Below, piece after piece: positions 20,721 to 31,109 of a stretch of DNA of 64,000 bases. Source of the DNA: Aedes albopictus (taxonomy: Eukaryota; Arthropoda; Insecta; Diptera; Culicidae); the NCBI RefSeq assembly GCF_035046485.1, contig NC_085138.1, positions 448,857,204-448,921,203 on the forward strand. The letters run 5' to 3'. Below the pieces are notes generated by a model that was not told the origin of the DNA, made no database searches, and saw nothing but the letters and a program-made list of their open reading frames with translations. A program made the translations under genes and the position numbers. Numbering within the stretch: position 1 is the first letter of the stretch; each line of letters begins with the position of its first letter.

Positions 20721-22171
20721 TGAAATTAGGAAACTGCGGAATTCAGACCGGTACTACAATAATAGTCCATCCCATAAATCTTACGAACATAGAAGAGAAC
20801 ATACAAAATTTTCACATGATAACTAAAAATCTTGACCCTAAAATTCCCATCTCTGAACTGGTCATAAGAAGAAGTAGGAATTTACTCGATACGTTTTATC
20901 AAATAAAACCACTCAGAAGTAGAAGAGTTAGAAGATATGATGCGATCGGAACGGCATTCAAGTGGATAGCTGGCACGCCGGACGCAGACGACCTCAAACT
21001 CATCAATGGTACCTTGAACGAGCTAATAAATGACAATAACCAACAGATCCAGATCAACACGAGAATCAATGAACGCATCCAGGACATAACCAAGACCGTA
21101 AATGAAATAATTCAGAAAAACAACGTAATAAACCAAATTTTGCTTAAGGAGATAGACGCTCTGAACCTGCTAGCTTACATGGACACAACTTTCAATATCC
21201 TGAGAGACATAGAGGACACCATCTTAAAATCCAGACTATCGCTCGCAAATAGCAAACTGCTATCGCTAAAGGAGATCTTCGCAATCGAATCTATAATTAA
21301 CGAACAAGGAATAACGACACAATTTCCAGAGGAAGCGTTAGATTTCGTGGAATCGAAAATCGCAGTCAAACAGGAAATGTTGCTATACATACTACGGATA
21401 CCAAAATTAGATACAAAAGCAGAAGTTTTCCAAATCACCCCACTATTAGTCAACAATACAATAATCACCGGAATTCCGTCTCATATCATAAAATCCGGAC
21501 AAGACATCTTTTCAACAGAAAAGCCAAATGATTTCATTCAACGCTACCCATTCATCAAAACCATGGAACAAGGATGTGTTAAATCACTGTTCTTTGGCAA
21601 ACAAAGTCACTGCAATATACTTGTTCAATACAATGGTTTCACACATATGATATCGGAAGATAAAATTCTAATAAGTGAGGTGGAACCAACAACCCTCACT
21701 TCAAACTGTGGCCCAGATAACAGGACACTGGATGGAAATTTCCTGATTTCTTTCTCCAATTGTAGTATCTGGATAAAAAACACTACTTTCACTAACAGTG
21801 AATTAACAGTCAACACACCTGAAATTTTCGGAGCTTTCCCAGGACTTCAAATAAACAGATCAGTTTTACAACAGCACAACTTATCATTTATCACGAGCCA
21901 AATGTTCGAAAACCGAAGGAAAATCGAACACATCCAATTTAAACAATACAGAAACAACACCTGGATATTCAGTATCTTCGGAGGAATATCGTCAACTTTA
22001 GCAACATTTATAATCATCGCCATCCTATGTCTTCGCAGAAAAAAGATAGTCATCAAAATCAAACAATCATCCCCAAAGCGGAAACCAAAAACCAGCCACA
22101 CAGCAGAGCTCATCAATCAGCAATCATCATCAATAGAAGCCGGAAACCCAGGAAACAACCAGCATCAGTGA
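20720..22171 (+). CDS. env: retrotransposon envelope glycoprotein (insect errantivirus type)
   Basis: 483 codons from the first ATG of the frame. The true start is probably upstream or on a spliced message, because homology-like sequence precedes this ATG in frame. A furin-type basic site RSRRVRR is at residues 66-72, followed by the conserved AIGTAFKWIAGTPDADDL region of insect F-like envelope proteins and then a long coiled-coil-prone segment (about 95-190). There are several N-glycosylation sequons (for example NGT, NNT, NCS). A membrane anchor lies at about 415-438, with a basic cytoplasmic tail of about 45 residues. The frame is uninterrupted from here to the stop just before the 3' LTR. 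Env would act at the cell surface. Confidence 0.85.
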   Translation: MKLGNCGIQTGTTIIVHPINLTNIEENIQNFHMITKNLDPKIPISELVIRRSRNLLDTFYQIKPLRSRRVRRYDAIGTAFKWIAGTPDADDLKLINGTLNELINDNNQQIQINTRINERIQDITKTVNEIIQKNNVINQILLKEIDALNLLAYMDTTFNILRDIEDTILKSRLSLANSKLLSLKEIFAIESIINEQGITTQFPEEALDFVESKIAVKQEMLLYILRIPKLDTKAEVFQITPLLVNNTIITGIPSHIIKSGQDIFSTEKPNDFIQRYPFIKTMEQGCVKSLFFGKQSHCNILVQYNGFTHMISEDKILISEVEPTTLTSNCGPDNRTLDGNFLISFSNCSIWIKNTTFTNSELTVNTPEIFGAFPGLQINRSVLQQHNLSFITSQMFENRRKIEHIQFKQYRNNTWIFSIFGGISSTLATFIIIAILCLRRKKIVIKIKQSSPKRKPKTSHTAELINQQSSSIEAGNPGNNQHQ

Positions 22172-22205
22172 CTTACAGGCCGAGGACGACCCTTTTTTCA
22201 CCCCC

Positions 22206-22210
22206 GGAGG
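22206..22210 (+). promoter_or_regulatory. short purine tract before the 3' LTR
   Basis: GGAGG immediately precedes the 3' LTR, in the position of the polypurine primer for plus-strand DNA. It is unusually short, as the preceding bases are pyrimidines (CCCCC). Confidence 0.4.
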
Positions 22211-22457
22211 AGTTATGTGAATAACCACATCCACATCAGCAGTATCACCACGCGCTCGGACTTTGCACCATGCTGACCCAGCGACATACACCCAGAATGC
22301 CCGGTCAGCAATTATAAGGAATAAAGACAGGGACCAGTCAGTAGGACAGTTCAGTTCAGTGTTAAGAGTACAGTGTGTTAGATGTAATTCGAATCAATGT
22401 AAGTTCAAGTGATTAATAAATGTTTTTTTTATAAGACCAGAAGGTCTGTAATATCTT
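22211..22457 (+). repeat. 3' LTR
   Basis: 247 bp, the same as the 5' LTR on reading. The poly(A) signal AATAAA is at 22415-22420. TATAC follows as the right target duplication (22458-22462). Confidence 0.95.
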
Positions 22458-22729
22458 TATACATTTATGCCTATTTTCATGTATGGCATTTCTAGTGATT
22501 TAACATATGCTGAGGGCTTGGTCAAGCATGGTTTGTCTAAGCAAACGATTTACGAATCAATTTCAGAATGTAATGCTGCAATTTCAGGTTTTTAATTAAG
22601 AATAATGTAAAACTATTTATTGTCAATAGAATTAATCATTCAAAAACAGATGTGATGTATTTAAAATAAAAAAGATCCAGTGCGTGGGCGAAAACTGGGG
22701 TGTGGGCGATTTCTGGGTGCGCTACCCTA

Positions 22730-23062
22730 ACAACTTGATTAATAAATTGAAAGACGAACAGCACCGAACGGAACGACGACGACACAGAGAAGTGACATAG
22801 ATTAGATAATTAGAATTAAGAACACCGCCGTAGAAGACGAACAGGCGGCGGAATTGTAAGTGTTATGTGTTTCTTGTCAACTATTTTGTGTTAATTTTTG
22901 TAATTTGAATATGTTTGTAATTTGTAATTTTTTTTCTCATGTGTTTATAATAGTTTCTGATGATGACCGAAAAAATAAAAAAAGTAGGTTGAAACGTTAA
23001 ATGGTTTTTTAAATGACATTCAACATCACCGAGAAAAACCAATTAAAACCAACAAAAAAAAG
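22730..23062 (+). mobile_element. Penelope-like element, right copy, 3' segment
   Basis: It resumes the coding sequence interrupted at 13070 (AACAACTTGATTAATAAATT), reaches the stop codon at about 22800, then follows the 3' region of the left copy. One substitution is visible (GAACAGGCGG against GAACGGGCGG). It ends in an A-run before TAGTTATGCTT (23063-23073), the right target duplication. Confidence 0.8.
22953..23002 (+). ncRNA. candidate hammerhead ribozyme in Penelope-like 3' region, right copy
   Basis: CTGATGA (22957-22963), GACC pairing with GGTT across an A-rich loop, then GAAACGTT (22991-22998). The core fits the compact Penelope-type hammerhead with a self-complementary ACGT in stem III. 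Stem I is weak (GTTT with AAAT). Confidence 0.5.
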
Positions 23063-23183
23063 TAGTTATGCTTACAATGAACTTTAGACTATAATCTGTA
23101 ATCCCACTGGCATATCATGAGTCATTTCCAGATAGTTTTGAGATATTACAGATTACAGATTGCAGGTCTACACTTGTAATGAG

Positions 23184-23341
23184 TGAGCCATCCATTAAGT
23201 ACGTCACGCTCCTTGGAGGAAGGGGGGGGGGGCTTTGTGAAAGTGTTACAAGCAATGTGTTAAGTATAGGAAAATCCCGTACGAAGAGGGGAGGGGGGTC
23301 GAAAATTTCCAATTTTAGCGTGACGTACTTAATGGATGCTC
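23184..23341. mobile_element. MITE with AGTACGTCACGCT ends, copy 1
   Basis: The left arm CATCCATTAAGTACGTCACG and the right arm CGTGACGTACTTAATGGATG are perfect inverted repeats, with G-rich sequence inside. A related, more diverged element is at 59431-59597. A target duplication is not clear. Confidence 0.8.
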
Positions 23342-23344
23342 CCT

Positions 23345-24250
23345 AATAGCTTTTGCATGGGGCAAGGGCCTCATCTTTCGTCTTACTTTTTCTAGTGTTT
23401 GGGAGATTGAGTAAGGAAAAAAAAAGCTGTTTACACTAGATTGCGATATCCTTTGCCATATTAAACTTGGCATTGTTTTACAAACAAATAGAAACACCTA
23501 AAACGTCATAAATAAAACCTCACTTCCTACACAGTGTGTGCCCTGCTCCCAAGATTGCCATCGCCAATTCAATTTATTTTTACACCAGGCTACCGTTTTG
23601 GTCGTATGTAAAATGGTTTTTAATCAAGCTGTTCGGTAGAAGTTTATGCTATCGTTGATCTGTGCCACCAGGACCATCAAAAGGAAAACTCAACCGATGC
23701 GATGAGATGGTGGCAATGTGCTGGCATTGGGGAAGGGGGTCGGTATGGTCAGAGGTAGAATCGTCAGGTTCTATCCTTTATCCAGGTTACTGTGCAAAGG
23801 TTTATCTGGTGGTGTGCCGCCCGCCGTCTAGCAAAATAAAAGTGCTCCGGGATGTCGTGCTTTTCAGTGGCTGATTGCTCGAAGCGCTGAACCCGATACC
23901 AAACGGAAAGCATCAAGCTGACTCCCGGCAAAAGTCAAGGCTGGAGCATAGTTTTGTTTAGATCTGCTTCGAGCAGCGTTTTTACATGGTTGACAGTTTA
24001 GCAGCAGTGCTTGTATATGCTAGTATGCTAGGGCCAGGAACAATGGAATCCACTCAGGGGGAGCAAATCGGTTATTTGTTCGCTTCCTGGGGTGAAAGTG
24101 CATGTGCACACGTGTTGCATGGCAGAGGGCCATTCATGCAGACCAACTGATAAGGTCAGCTCAGCAGCTATATGCATGAATAAACATAACTGCGAACATG
24201 GTACGAAGTGCTAAAATCAGGTTTTTATGATTGCTATAAATTTACTTGCA
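23345..24250. other. intergenic, no feature recognised
   Basis: Relatively GC-richer (23640-24150) single-copy-looking sequence with no conserved protein or RNA seen. Confidence 0.4.
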
Positions 24251-24261
24251 TGCAGCTACGT

Positions 24262-24548
24262 CCCATATAGCCGAGGCGGTAAACGCACGGGTATTCAGCA
24301 TGACCATGCTGAGGGTGACGGGTTCGATTCCCGGTCGGTCCAGGATCTTTTCGTAAAGGAAATTTCCTTGACTTCCTTGGGCATAGAGTATCTTCGTGCC
24401 TGCCACACGATATACACATGCAAAATGGTCATTGGCAGAGGAAGCTCTCAGTTAATAACTGTGGAAGTGCTCATAGAACACTAAGCTGAGAAGCAGGCTT
24501 TGTCCCAGTGAGGACGTTACGCCAAGAAGAGGAGAGGAGAGAGGAGGA
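24262..24548 (+). mobile_element. Feilai-like tRNA-derived SINE, copy 2
   Basis: A full-length copy of 287 bp. The tRNA-like head has the A-box region TAGCCGAGGCGG and the B box GGGTTCGATTCCC. The shared body follows (TTTCGTAAAGGAAATTTCCT) and the copy ends in a purine-rich GAGGAGAGGAGAG tail. GCAGCTACGT is duplicated at 24252-24261 and 24549-24558. Confidence 0.88.
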
Positions 24549-24559
24549 GCAGCTACGTA

Positions 24560-25687
24560 TAGTACTCCCACGTTTCGTTCGGATTGATTGCTGGCGGTGC
24601 GGGCGCCGGACACCAAAGGCCACGAAAAGTTCGCCTGATTATCGGACACTGCTGGACATTTTAATCCGTTTGCCGATCGGTGGGTCGATAGGTCCGGAAA
24701 TCGTATGACCCTTGCCGGGCCGATAAATTTGAGCCGTTGTTCGTGGAAGGAGGCTTTGGTGTGATTCCCAAAGTTTCATTCAAAAACTCAAATGGTTATG
24801 GGTGTTCATGTTTCTTTTTTGACTGCTTGAGAACTGTTTTTGTAAAAAAATATCATCAATTCCTTCTATGTCGTCTATATCATTCTTTGATTATTTGCCT
24901 GTAACTTGACTGTTACTTGGTGTTACAAAAATTACCTCGTATTGAACAACCTTTCCCATGTTTATTAGATAACAGATTTAGCTGTGACTGATATGAAGTT
25001 CGATTTTATAGCACCCCTATGTCATTTATGAATCAAACCGCCGCAGCTTTCCGACTACATTCAACACAGCTCAACACGTCTGTTGCTGGAAGCACTACCC
25101 TCCACCCTTATGGGAAGCTCGCTTTTGTATACATATTTGTTGGTCACTTAGGGGTTTCCGGATGGTTATCGAATTTATATCGTATCCTATCCTGTATCAT
25201 ATCGGTGATATCCTTATTATGTCCCATCTCAGATTATTTGTTTCGTGTAGTCATCAAATGCTCAAAGATAGTCCAAAGGGCGGTGACGTACCGTGACGCG
25301 ACCTTTATGCGTCGTTCAATTTATTGAATTTGTTGATAATATCTGTTGTTTACACATATTGTCTGACCCTCCGCCGGAGTAATTTGTTTGTGATAGAATT
25401 ATTTGTTGTTGTTTTCGTTCGATTTTGTTGACGTCAGCTTAATAGAATAATTCGTTGGGAACCTCATTGGACTGTTTATCTGTACGAATAAAATAACGGA
25501 ACTATTTTACAAAAAGTTTGGGACGATAACAATCTTGCTTCATTTACTTACTCTGTTTCAAAAGATTTCCATTCAATTATAACGTTTCCAATTTCGTAAT
25601 CCTCATCAATTTCTTACGCTTCTAATTTTGATAAAAAATAAAACCAATTTTCAGATGTTTTTCCGGACTGCACAGTGTCTTCAGAGC
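24560..25687. other. intergenic, no feature recognised
   Basis: AT-rich, with only short reading frames and no repeat arms noted. Confidence 0.4.
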
Positions 25688-26039
25688 CGTAGCGTCATTG
25701 GCGTAGCTAGGGGGGTTCCAGGGGTGCCTGGCACCCCCTAGAACAAATTTGGCACCCCCTAGAATTTTTTCTTGACAGTCACCTAAAATTTAAAACTTCA
25801 CACAATAATTCCTATATTCATTAATGGCACATTTGAACAAAACTTACCACTCCCGGAATTACTTTCGAAGAAGGAAAAATAATCGTTGCTTCTTTTGGAG
25901 ATCTAAGAGTTCTAGACAGCCAAAGTTGAGCAATTTGTATGGAAATTTCACTTTTTTGTACTCCGTCCCGACAAGGATATACCTGTTGTACGTTTTGGCG
26001 TTTTGGATATTGGAAAGAACAATCAACATACTTCTCCAT

Positions 26040-28250
26040 GGATGCCTCCAGAAATATTTCTATCTATTCATACAGTGATTTCTCTAGGTTTTCTTTATGG
26101 ATTCCTCCCAATATTTCATCAATAAACTTTCCTTAGGATTCTCCAAGCAGTTCTAATGGGGTCTTACATACTAGAAATTTCTGCAGAGATTGATCCAGCA
26201 ATTTCTCCTAGGATTTCTTTGGAAATTCTTACTATGATACTTCTCGGAATTCTTCTATGGGTTCCTCTAAAATCTTCTATTGGGATTTCTTCAGGAGTTC
26301 CTGGTGAGTTTATTCAAGACTATCTTCCTGGGATCCGTTCAAAAGTTCCGTCGGTGATTCTTCCAGGAATTCCTTAAGAGATTTTATTCATAGATTGTTC
26401 CATAAATTGCTTATGGATTCCTCCAGTAATTGTGGCTAAGATTCCCTTCGGTGATTCTCCCAGAGATTTCTTCCAAAAATTCCTCAGGGGATTTCTCCAT
26501 GAATTTAAGCTGGAATTCTTCAAGCAATTTCCATCAGGACTCTTTCAGAAATACTTGTAGGGATTTCTCTTGGCATACATACATACATACTGTAATACTT
26601 TCGGAAAATCTTCCGGAGATTCCTCCAGAAATTCCTCCTGCGATTCCATCAGGTATTCCTCCAGTATACTTCTACCGATTCTTTCTAGCAGAACTGTAGG
26701 TATTCCTCTAGACATTTATTAGAGGAACTTCTCTTAGGATACCCCAGGCATTCCTGATTCTAGGATTTCTCTAGAAATTACTTCTATGATACCTCCCGGA
26801 ATTCTAGGAATTCCTCCCGATATTACAGCTGGGATTCCTCAAGCAATTCCTGCGGTTCTTCCAGCTACTCATCCTCCAGAAATTCTAACTGTCGTACTTC
26901 TGAAATTATGCTACGGATACTTCTAGAGATTTCTCCTAGATTTTTTGGTGAGATCTTTCCAAGACATCTTCCTGAAATTCTTGCAGAAACTCCTTTGGTT
27001 GTTCTCCTAGGACTCATCCAGGAATTCCTCCAGAGATTTTATCCAAGATCCTCCAGAAATTTCTCATGGAATTCTTGCAGAAACTCGTTTTGGTCTTCCT
27101 CCGAGATAACCTCAAACAACTCTTCCTGCGGTTCTTCCAGCAATTCCTTCGGAAATTCTTACTATGGTACATTCAAAAATTCTTCTAGTGATTCCCATAC
27201 CAATTTATCCTAGCATTATGGCTGGAATTCTTCCGGGAAATCTACCTGAGATTTCTTCAGAGATTCCTTCTGCGATTTCTTCAGGGCCTTCTCTGTAGAT
27301 TCTTCCAGAATACCTCTACCGGTTCTTGCAGGGACTTCTCTAGGTATTCCAAGGATTTTTCTATGGATTCCCCCAGGCATTACTGATGGGGTTTCTCTAG
27401 AAATTATTGTAAAGCTTCCTCCAGCAATTTCTCCAAGGATGTCAGCTGAGATTTCTACCATGAAACATCCCAGAATCCCTCCAAGAATATCTCCGGTGAT
27501 TCCTTCAGGAATTTTTATCCAAGATATTTTATCGAAGGTTTCTTTCATAAATTTCTCGTGGGATTTCTCCAAGAATTTACCTTGACCTTCCTACAGAAAT
27601 TTCAGCTGAACTTCTCAAGCTATTCCTGCTGTGGTTCTTTCAGCAATTCCTCCTAGGACTCCTCCAGAAATTCTACTTAATGCGTTCCGAAATTTTTCTA
27701 GGGATTCTTCCAAGAATTGCTCCAGGGATTCCTTCAAAAATTTGCTGAGAAAATTCAAGGCAATCTTCCTTGGAGCCTTGCAGAAGTACCTTCGGTGTTT
27801 CTTCCTAGACATCCTAAAGGTTTTTTTCCTGGGATTTCTTCAAATATTTCTCATTGGTTTCCTTCAGGAACTTCTCTTGACTTTTATCCAGGAATTCCTC
27901 TTGGGTTTCTATAAGCGATTTCTGCTGCTTTGTTTCAGGAATGCCTCCTAGGTCTCCTCCAGCAGTTCTCCTGGCATTCTTGCTGGAATTCTTCTAGGCA
28001 ATTTTCCTAGGATACTTCCAGAAATGCTAGGGATTTCTCTAAAGACTCATCCAGGAATTCCTCCACAGTTTTTATACATGGATTACTCTAGAAATTAATC
28101 ATGGTATTACTCCTGGAACTCATCTTGGCCTTCTTCAAGGAATTCCAGCTGAAGGAGTCCCCAGGAATTTCCAGAAAAATCCTAGGAGGTATTACTAGAG
28201 AAATCTCAAGTGAAATCCTATAGGAATGTACGGAAAAAACCTAATTAGAA
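26040..28250. repeat. degenerate ATTCCTCCAGRA repeat block
   Basis: Long runs of 12-base words (ATTCCTCCAGAA, ATTCCTCCTGCG, ATTCCATCAGGT) with some 15-base spacings. Because both periods are multiples of three, long spurious reading frames rich in S, F, R, I and P appear. The strand shown is pyrimidine-rich. Confidence 0.8.
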
Positions 28251-28299
28251 TTGACAAATTAAGAGATAAAGTTGTGAAAAAAAATCTCGTTCTTTTGGG

Positions 28300-28365
28300 A
28301 TTCTAACCCACGACTCCGTATTCGCTAGACCGCAGTATGGCCATATCTTTAAGGGATGCCGAAGG
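28300..28365 (-). repeat. tRNA-like fragment, possible SINE head
   Basis: On the minus strand GGGTTAGAATCCC resembles a B box, with a GCGGTCTAGCGAATACGG segment before it. It is too diverged to be a tRNA gene and no SINE body was recognised. Confidence 0.35.
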
Positions 28366-28439
28366 AAAAGGTTGTTTTTTTTTTTATTTCTGCGGTAGTA
28401 TCATTGGAATTCAATCAGCATTTTTTTTTCTATAATTTC

Positions 28440-29810
28440 AATCGCTATTCCCCTGAAATTATTTCAGCAATTTCTTTTTAGTTATTTTGCCAATTTCTTC
28501 GACAATTTTATCGTGATTACTTTTGTATTTTTTATGATTTAATTGTATACATATTTATTACTTCCGAAACTTGCTGAACCAGAAATGCAGAACTGGGCTT
28601 GCTCAAAGGAAATCCTATGAAATTCACGAAAAACTTCCTGACAAATTTCCTAAGAAATTGCCGGAAAAATTTCCATCAAAACTACCTTAGAACTGTGTTT
28701 GTCAAATGAATTCATATAAGAATTACCAGAGGAGTTGCTAAAGAAAATATCAAGGCTTTAAAAAAAAGTTGCCAAATCCAATCTCATAATAAATTGCCAA
28801 AATATATTTTATGACAATTTCCACAAACATTCGCAAAAAAATCGAAGAAATTGTCAAAGAATTTTCTGAAATCACCAAAGGAATTTCTGAAGAAAATTTA
28901 GAAAGAATCCCAAAAGTAATTGCCGTAGAATCACTATGATAGAATTTTTAAAGAACCGCCAAAGATTTTTTAAATAAATTTCCGAAAAATATCTCTAAGA
29001 AATTTGACGAATCAATTTCCAAAAGAATTACCGAAGAAGTAATAATCGCGGTTTCCAAAATTTCCAAAGAAATTGCTGATGGAATTGCCGAATAAATTTT
29101 CAATGAAAGTAACATCGGAATTGTCGAAGGTATTCCGAAATCATCTGCTGCAGGAATTCCTCACATAATTACTGAAGAAATCTAGAAGAAATTTTCTTAA
29201 GTATTTTCATTGAAATTATAGAAGTGATTTATAAAAGCATTTCCGAAAGAGTTTTCGAAGAAATTTGCAAAGGAATACCGAATAGCATAGATAATAAAAG
29301 TCCAAAAAATCAACAAAAATCCCAAAACAAGTAGAATGTCTTGCCGAAGACATCTTCAGAAAAAAAATGTAACAAGTTCCAGCGAAGAAGTCATTGTCGA
29401 ATGAATTATCAAAGCCAGCTTTTTGAAAGCAAATATCAATAGAATTGCTGACATTAACAACTAAAATTGGTGACTTCTAAAATATTGGCGAAGGAGCTCC
29501 CGAAAATACATTTCAAAGGATTTTCCAATGAAATAAAGAAGCCAAATAAACTGCTAATGGAATTACCGATGAAATTTTCAAAGGATGCGTGTAGGTGTTT
29601 GGTATCAAATTCCAAACATATTACCAAATAAATTCATTAAAAAATTGCCGAAGGGGATCCAAAGATATTACCGAAGAAATTTGCCAAATCCAAAGGAATT
29701 ATTAAGAGATTTCCAATGGAAGTCTAAATTGAAATGAATTGCAAAACAATTTACAAAATAATTGCCGGGAATATTCCCTGAGGAATTACCGAAAGAATGT
29801 TTCGCCGATA
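28440..29810. repeat. degenerate GAAATTGCCGAAGGAATT repeat block
   Basis: Loose reiterations of GAAATTGCCGAA / GGAATTACCGAA / AATTTCCGAAG, the second repeat type inside the hAT-like element. The same type recurs at 32810-33800. Confidence 0.7.
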
Positions 29811-30640
29811 ACACTTTTTTTGTATTATGTACAAACCAGACTCGATTGTCCGAAATGTACGAAACTGAAATTTTGACTGATTATTACAGTGTTGGATTTA
29901 CGTAAGTCAAAATTTCTGCTTTATTCAGCATTCCGTTCACCAGATATATTATCAATCCAGTCGATATCGGAATTCGGTGTGAGCATCAGAATACCGAAGA
30001 GAAAAATGGTAGTTCGATCGCACCAAATTTCGGGCTGGATTAATAATATGTTCGTGAAGCTTCTGAATGGAACTCAGTATATTCGAGTCCAAATTTTGTA
30101 ATTTCAAGAATCATACTCATAATGTCTCTGTAAAAGTATTTTCATGTCCACGTGGTAGTGTTCAACTAATGATACAAAACCCTGTCGACATTAATGTCGG
30201 GGTCAAACCAAGTATGTGTATCAAGATTTTGCAATATTAAGTATTCATAATTCTTTCAAGTGTTCTTGGAAACTATTTTTACAAGGGTTGTTATCATGCA
30301 ATAAAACAAAGATGATGTCACGATGAATACAAGTTACACACAAATTTGCGGATATTATAGTTTCTGAGATTTACACTTCACAAAGATGTCGTCGCAATGA
30401 TTGTTAAATTCAAACTGAAAATAAAAATTCCATTTATTATAGTTATCAAGTTTTCAAATCTCACATGGCGGGGAAAGCGTTAAATCAGTACAACCGTTCG
30501 GATTTTCCAAAAAACGTGTTCTTTAAAATATAGCAAGTTTAAATTTGCGGACTATTTTTCCGCGACGCAGTTTATCATTATACTAAGAAATTGAGGGTGG
30601 ATCGGTATTTCCTTTTACAAAAAAACCAAAACAACCTGGA
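29811..30640. other. non-repetitive interior of the hAT-like element
   Basis: AT-rich with no recognisable coding region. Reading frames up to about 70 codons show no conserved motif. Confidence 0.4.
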
Positions 30641-30708
30641 AGCCACTGAAACTGGCACCCCCTAGGCACCCCCTAGGAAAAAATCCTAGATACGCCAATG
30701 CGTAGCGT

Positions 30709-31100
30709 GGTCCCATGGCGCTCTTGGCAAGCATCCAGATGGGCCACAACAGTTGGATATCGTTAACTTTCAAAATTTTGAATATTTTTTTTAAATTATG
30801 TTTGAAATTTGGATTTTGGTGTTCCAAAGAAACAAATTTTCCCTGTTTTTTTAATTTTCTTAGAGTATTTTTCATTTGTTTATTTCTTTATGAGTTTCTA
30901 TACAAAAATTTTACGCGAGTACGAACACATTTTGCATTTAGAGATGAAATTTAAGATACCCATCATAAACGATGCATAAATTTTGTTCAAGAAACCGTAC
31001 AGCATTTTTTTATTATCTGGATTTTTGGCTCAATTGAATTTAGTCAAAGGTTTCTTTTAATGTTTAATCAAAATATTTTGCGGAAGAAAGTAAATTTTCA
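30709..31100. other. intergenic, no feature recognised
   Basis: AT-rich sequence between the hAT-like element and the next repeat block. Confidence 0.4.
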
Positions 31101-31109
31101 ATTATCATT

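Larger units (their letters stand above)
15217..22457 (+). mobile_element. complete env-bearing Ty3/gypsy LTR retrotransposon (errantivirus-like)
   Basis: It is 7241 bp from LTR to LTR with the order LTR, primer-binding site, leader with intron signals, gag, pol (protease, RT, RNase H, integrase), env, LTR. TATAC is duplicated on both sides (15212-15216, 22458-22462). LTRs starting AGTTA, an insect Env with a furin-like site, and the lack of a Gag zinc knuckle fit the insect errantivirus group related to 17.6/297/ZAM. I saw no differences between the LTRs, implying a recent insertion. pol has a one-base frame break, and the env N-terminus is split between frames. Confidence 0.93.
13071..22727. 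mobile_element. TA-flanked DNA transposon inserted in the Penelope-like copy
   Basis: The left end GGGTAGCGCACCCAGAAATC continues to a 25-bp perfect inverted repeat with the right end (22703-22727). TA is duplicated (13069-13070, 22728-22729), and the left Penelope copy gives the empty site ACACATATAACAACTT. Without the LTR retrotransposon and its duplication the element is about 2.4 kb and has no transposase. Copies of the word TTCGCCCA or its complement cluster near both ends. It hosts a MITE at 13601, another at 14143 and the LTR retrotransposon at 15217. The TA duplication suggests a Tc1/mariner-type mobiliser. Confidence 0.85.
25696..30700. mobile_element. 5-kb hAT-like element filled with degenerate repeats
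   Basis: The left end CATTGGCGTAGCTAGG and the reverse complement of the right end (CATTGGCGTATCTAGG) form a terminal inverted repeat. GGCACCCCCTAG is found just inside both ends. CGTAGCGT is duplicated exactly on both sides (25688-25695, 30701-30708), the 8-bp duplication typical of hAT transposons. No transposase frame exists. Most of the interior is short-period degenerate repeat in two blocks of different sequence type. Confidence 0.8.

Noticed and set aside
24270..24345. Possible genuine tRNA gene
   Set aside because: A and B boxes are present, but the segment is the head of a repeated SINE with a body, tail and target duplication, and lacks a proper acceptor stem. The same holds at 33154, 36346, 45358 and 53139.
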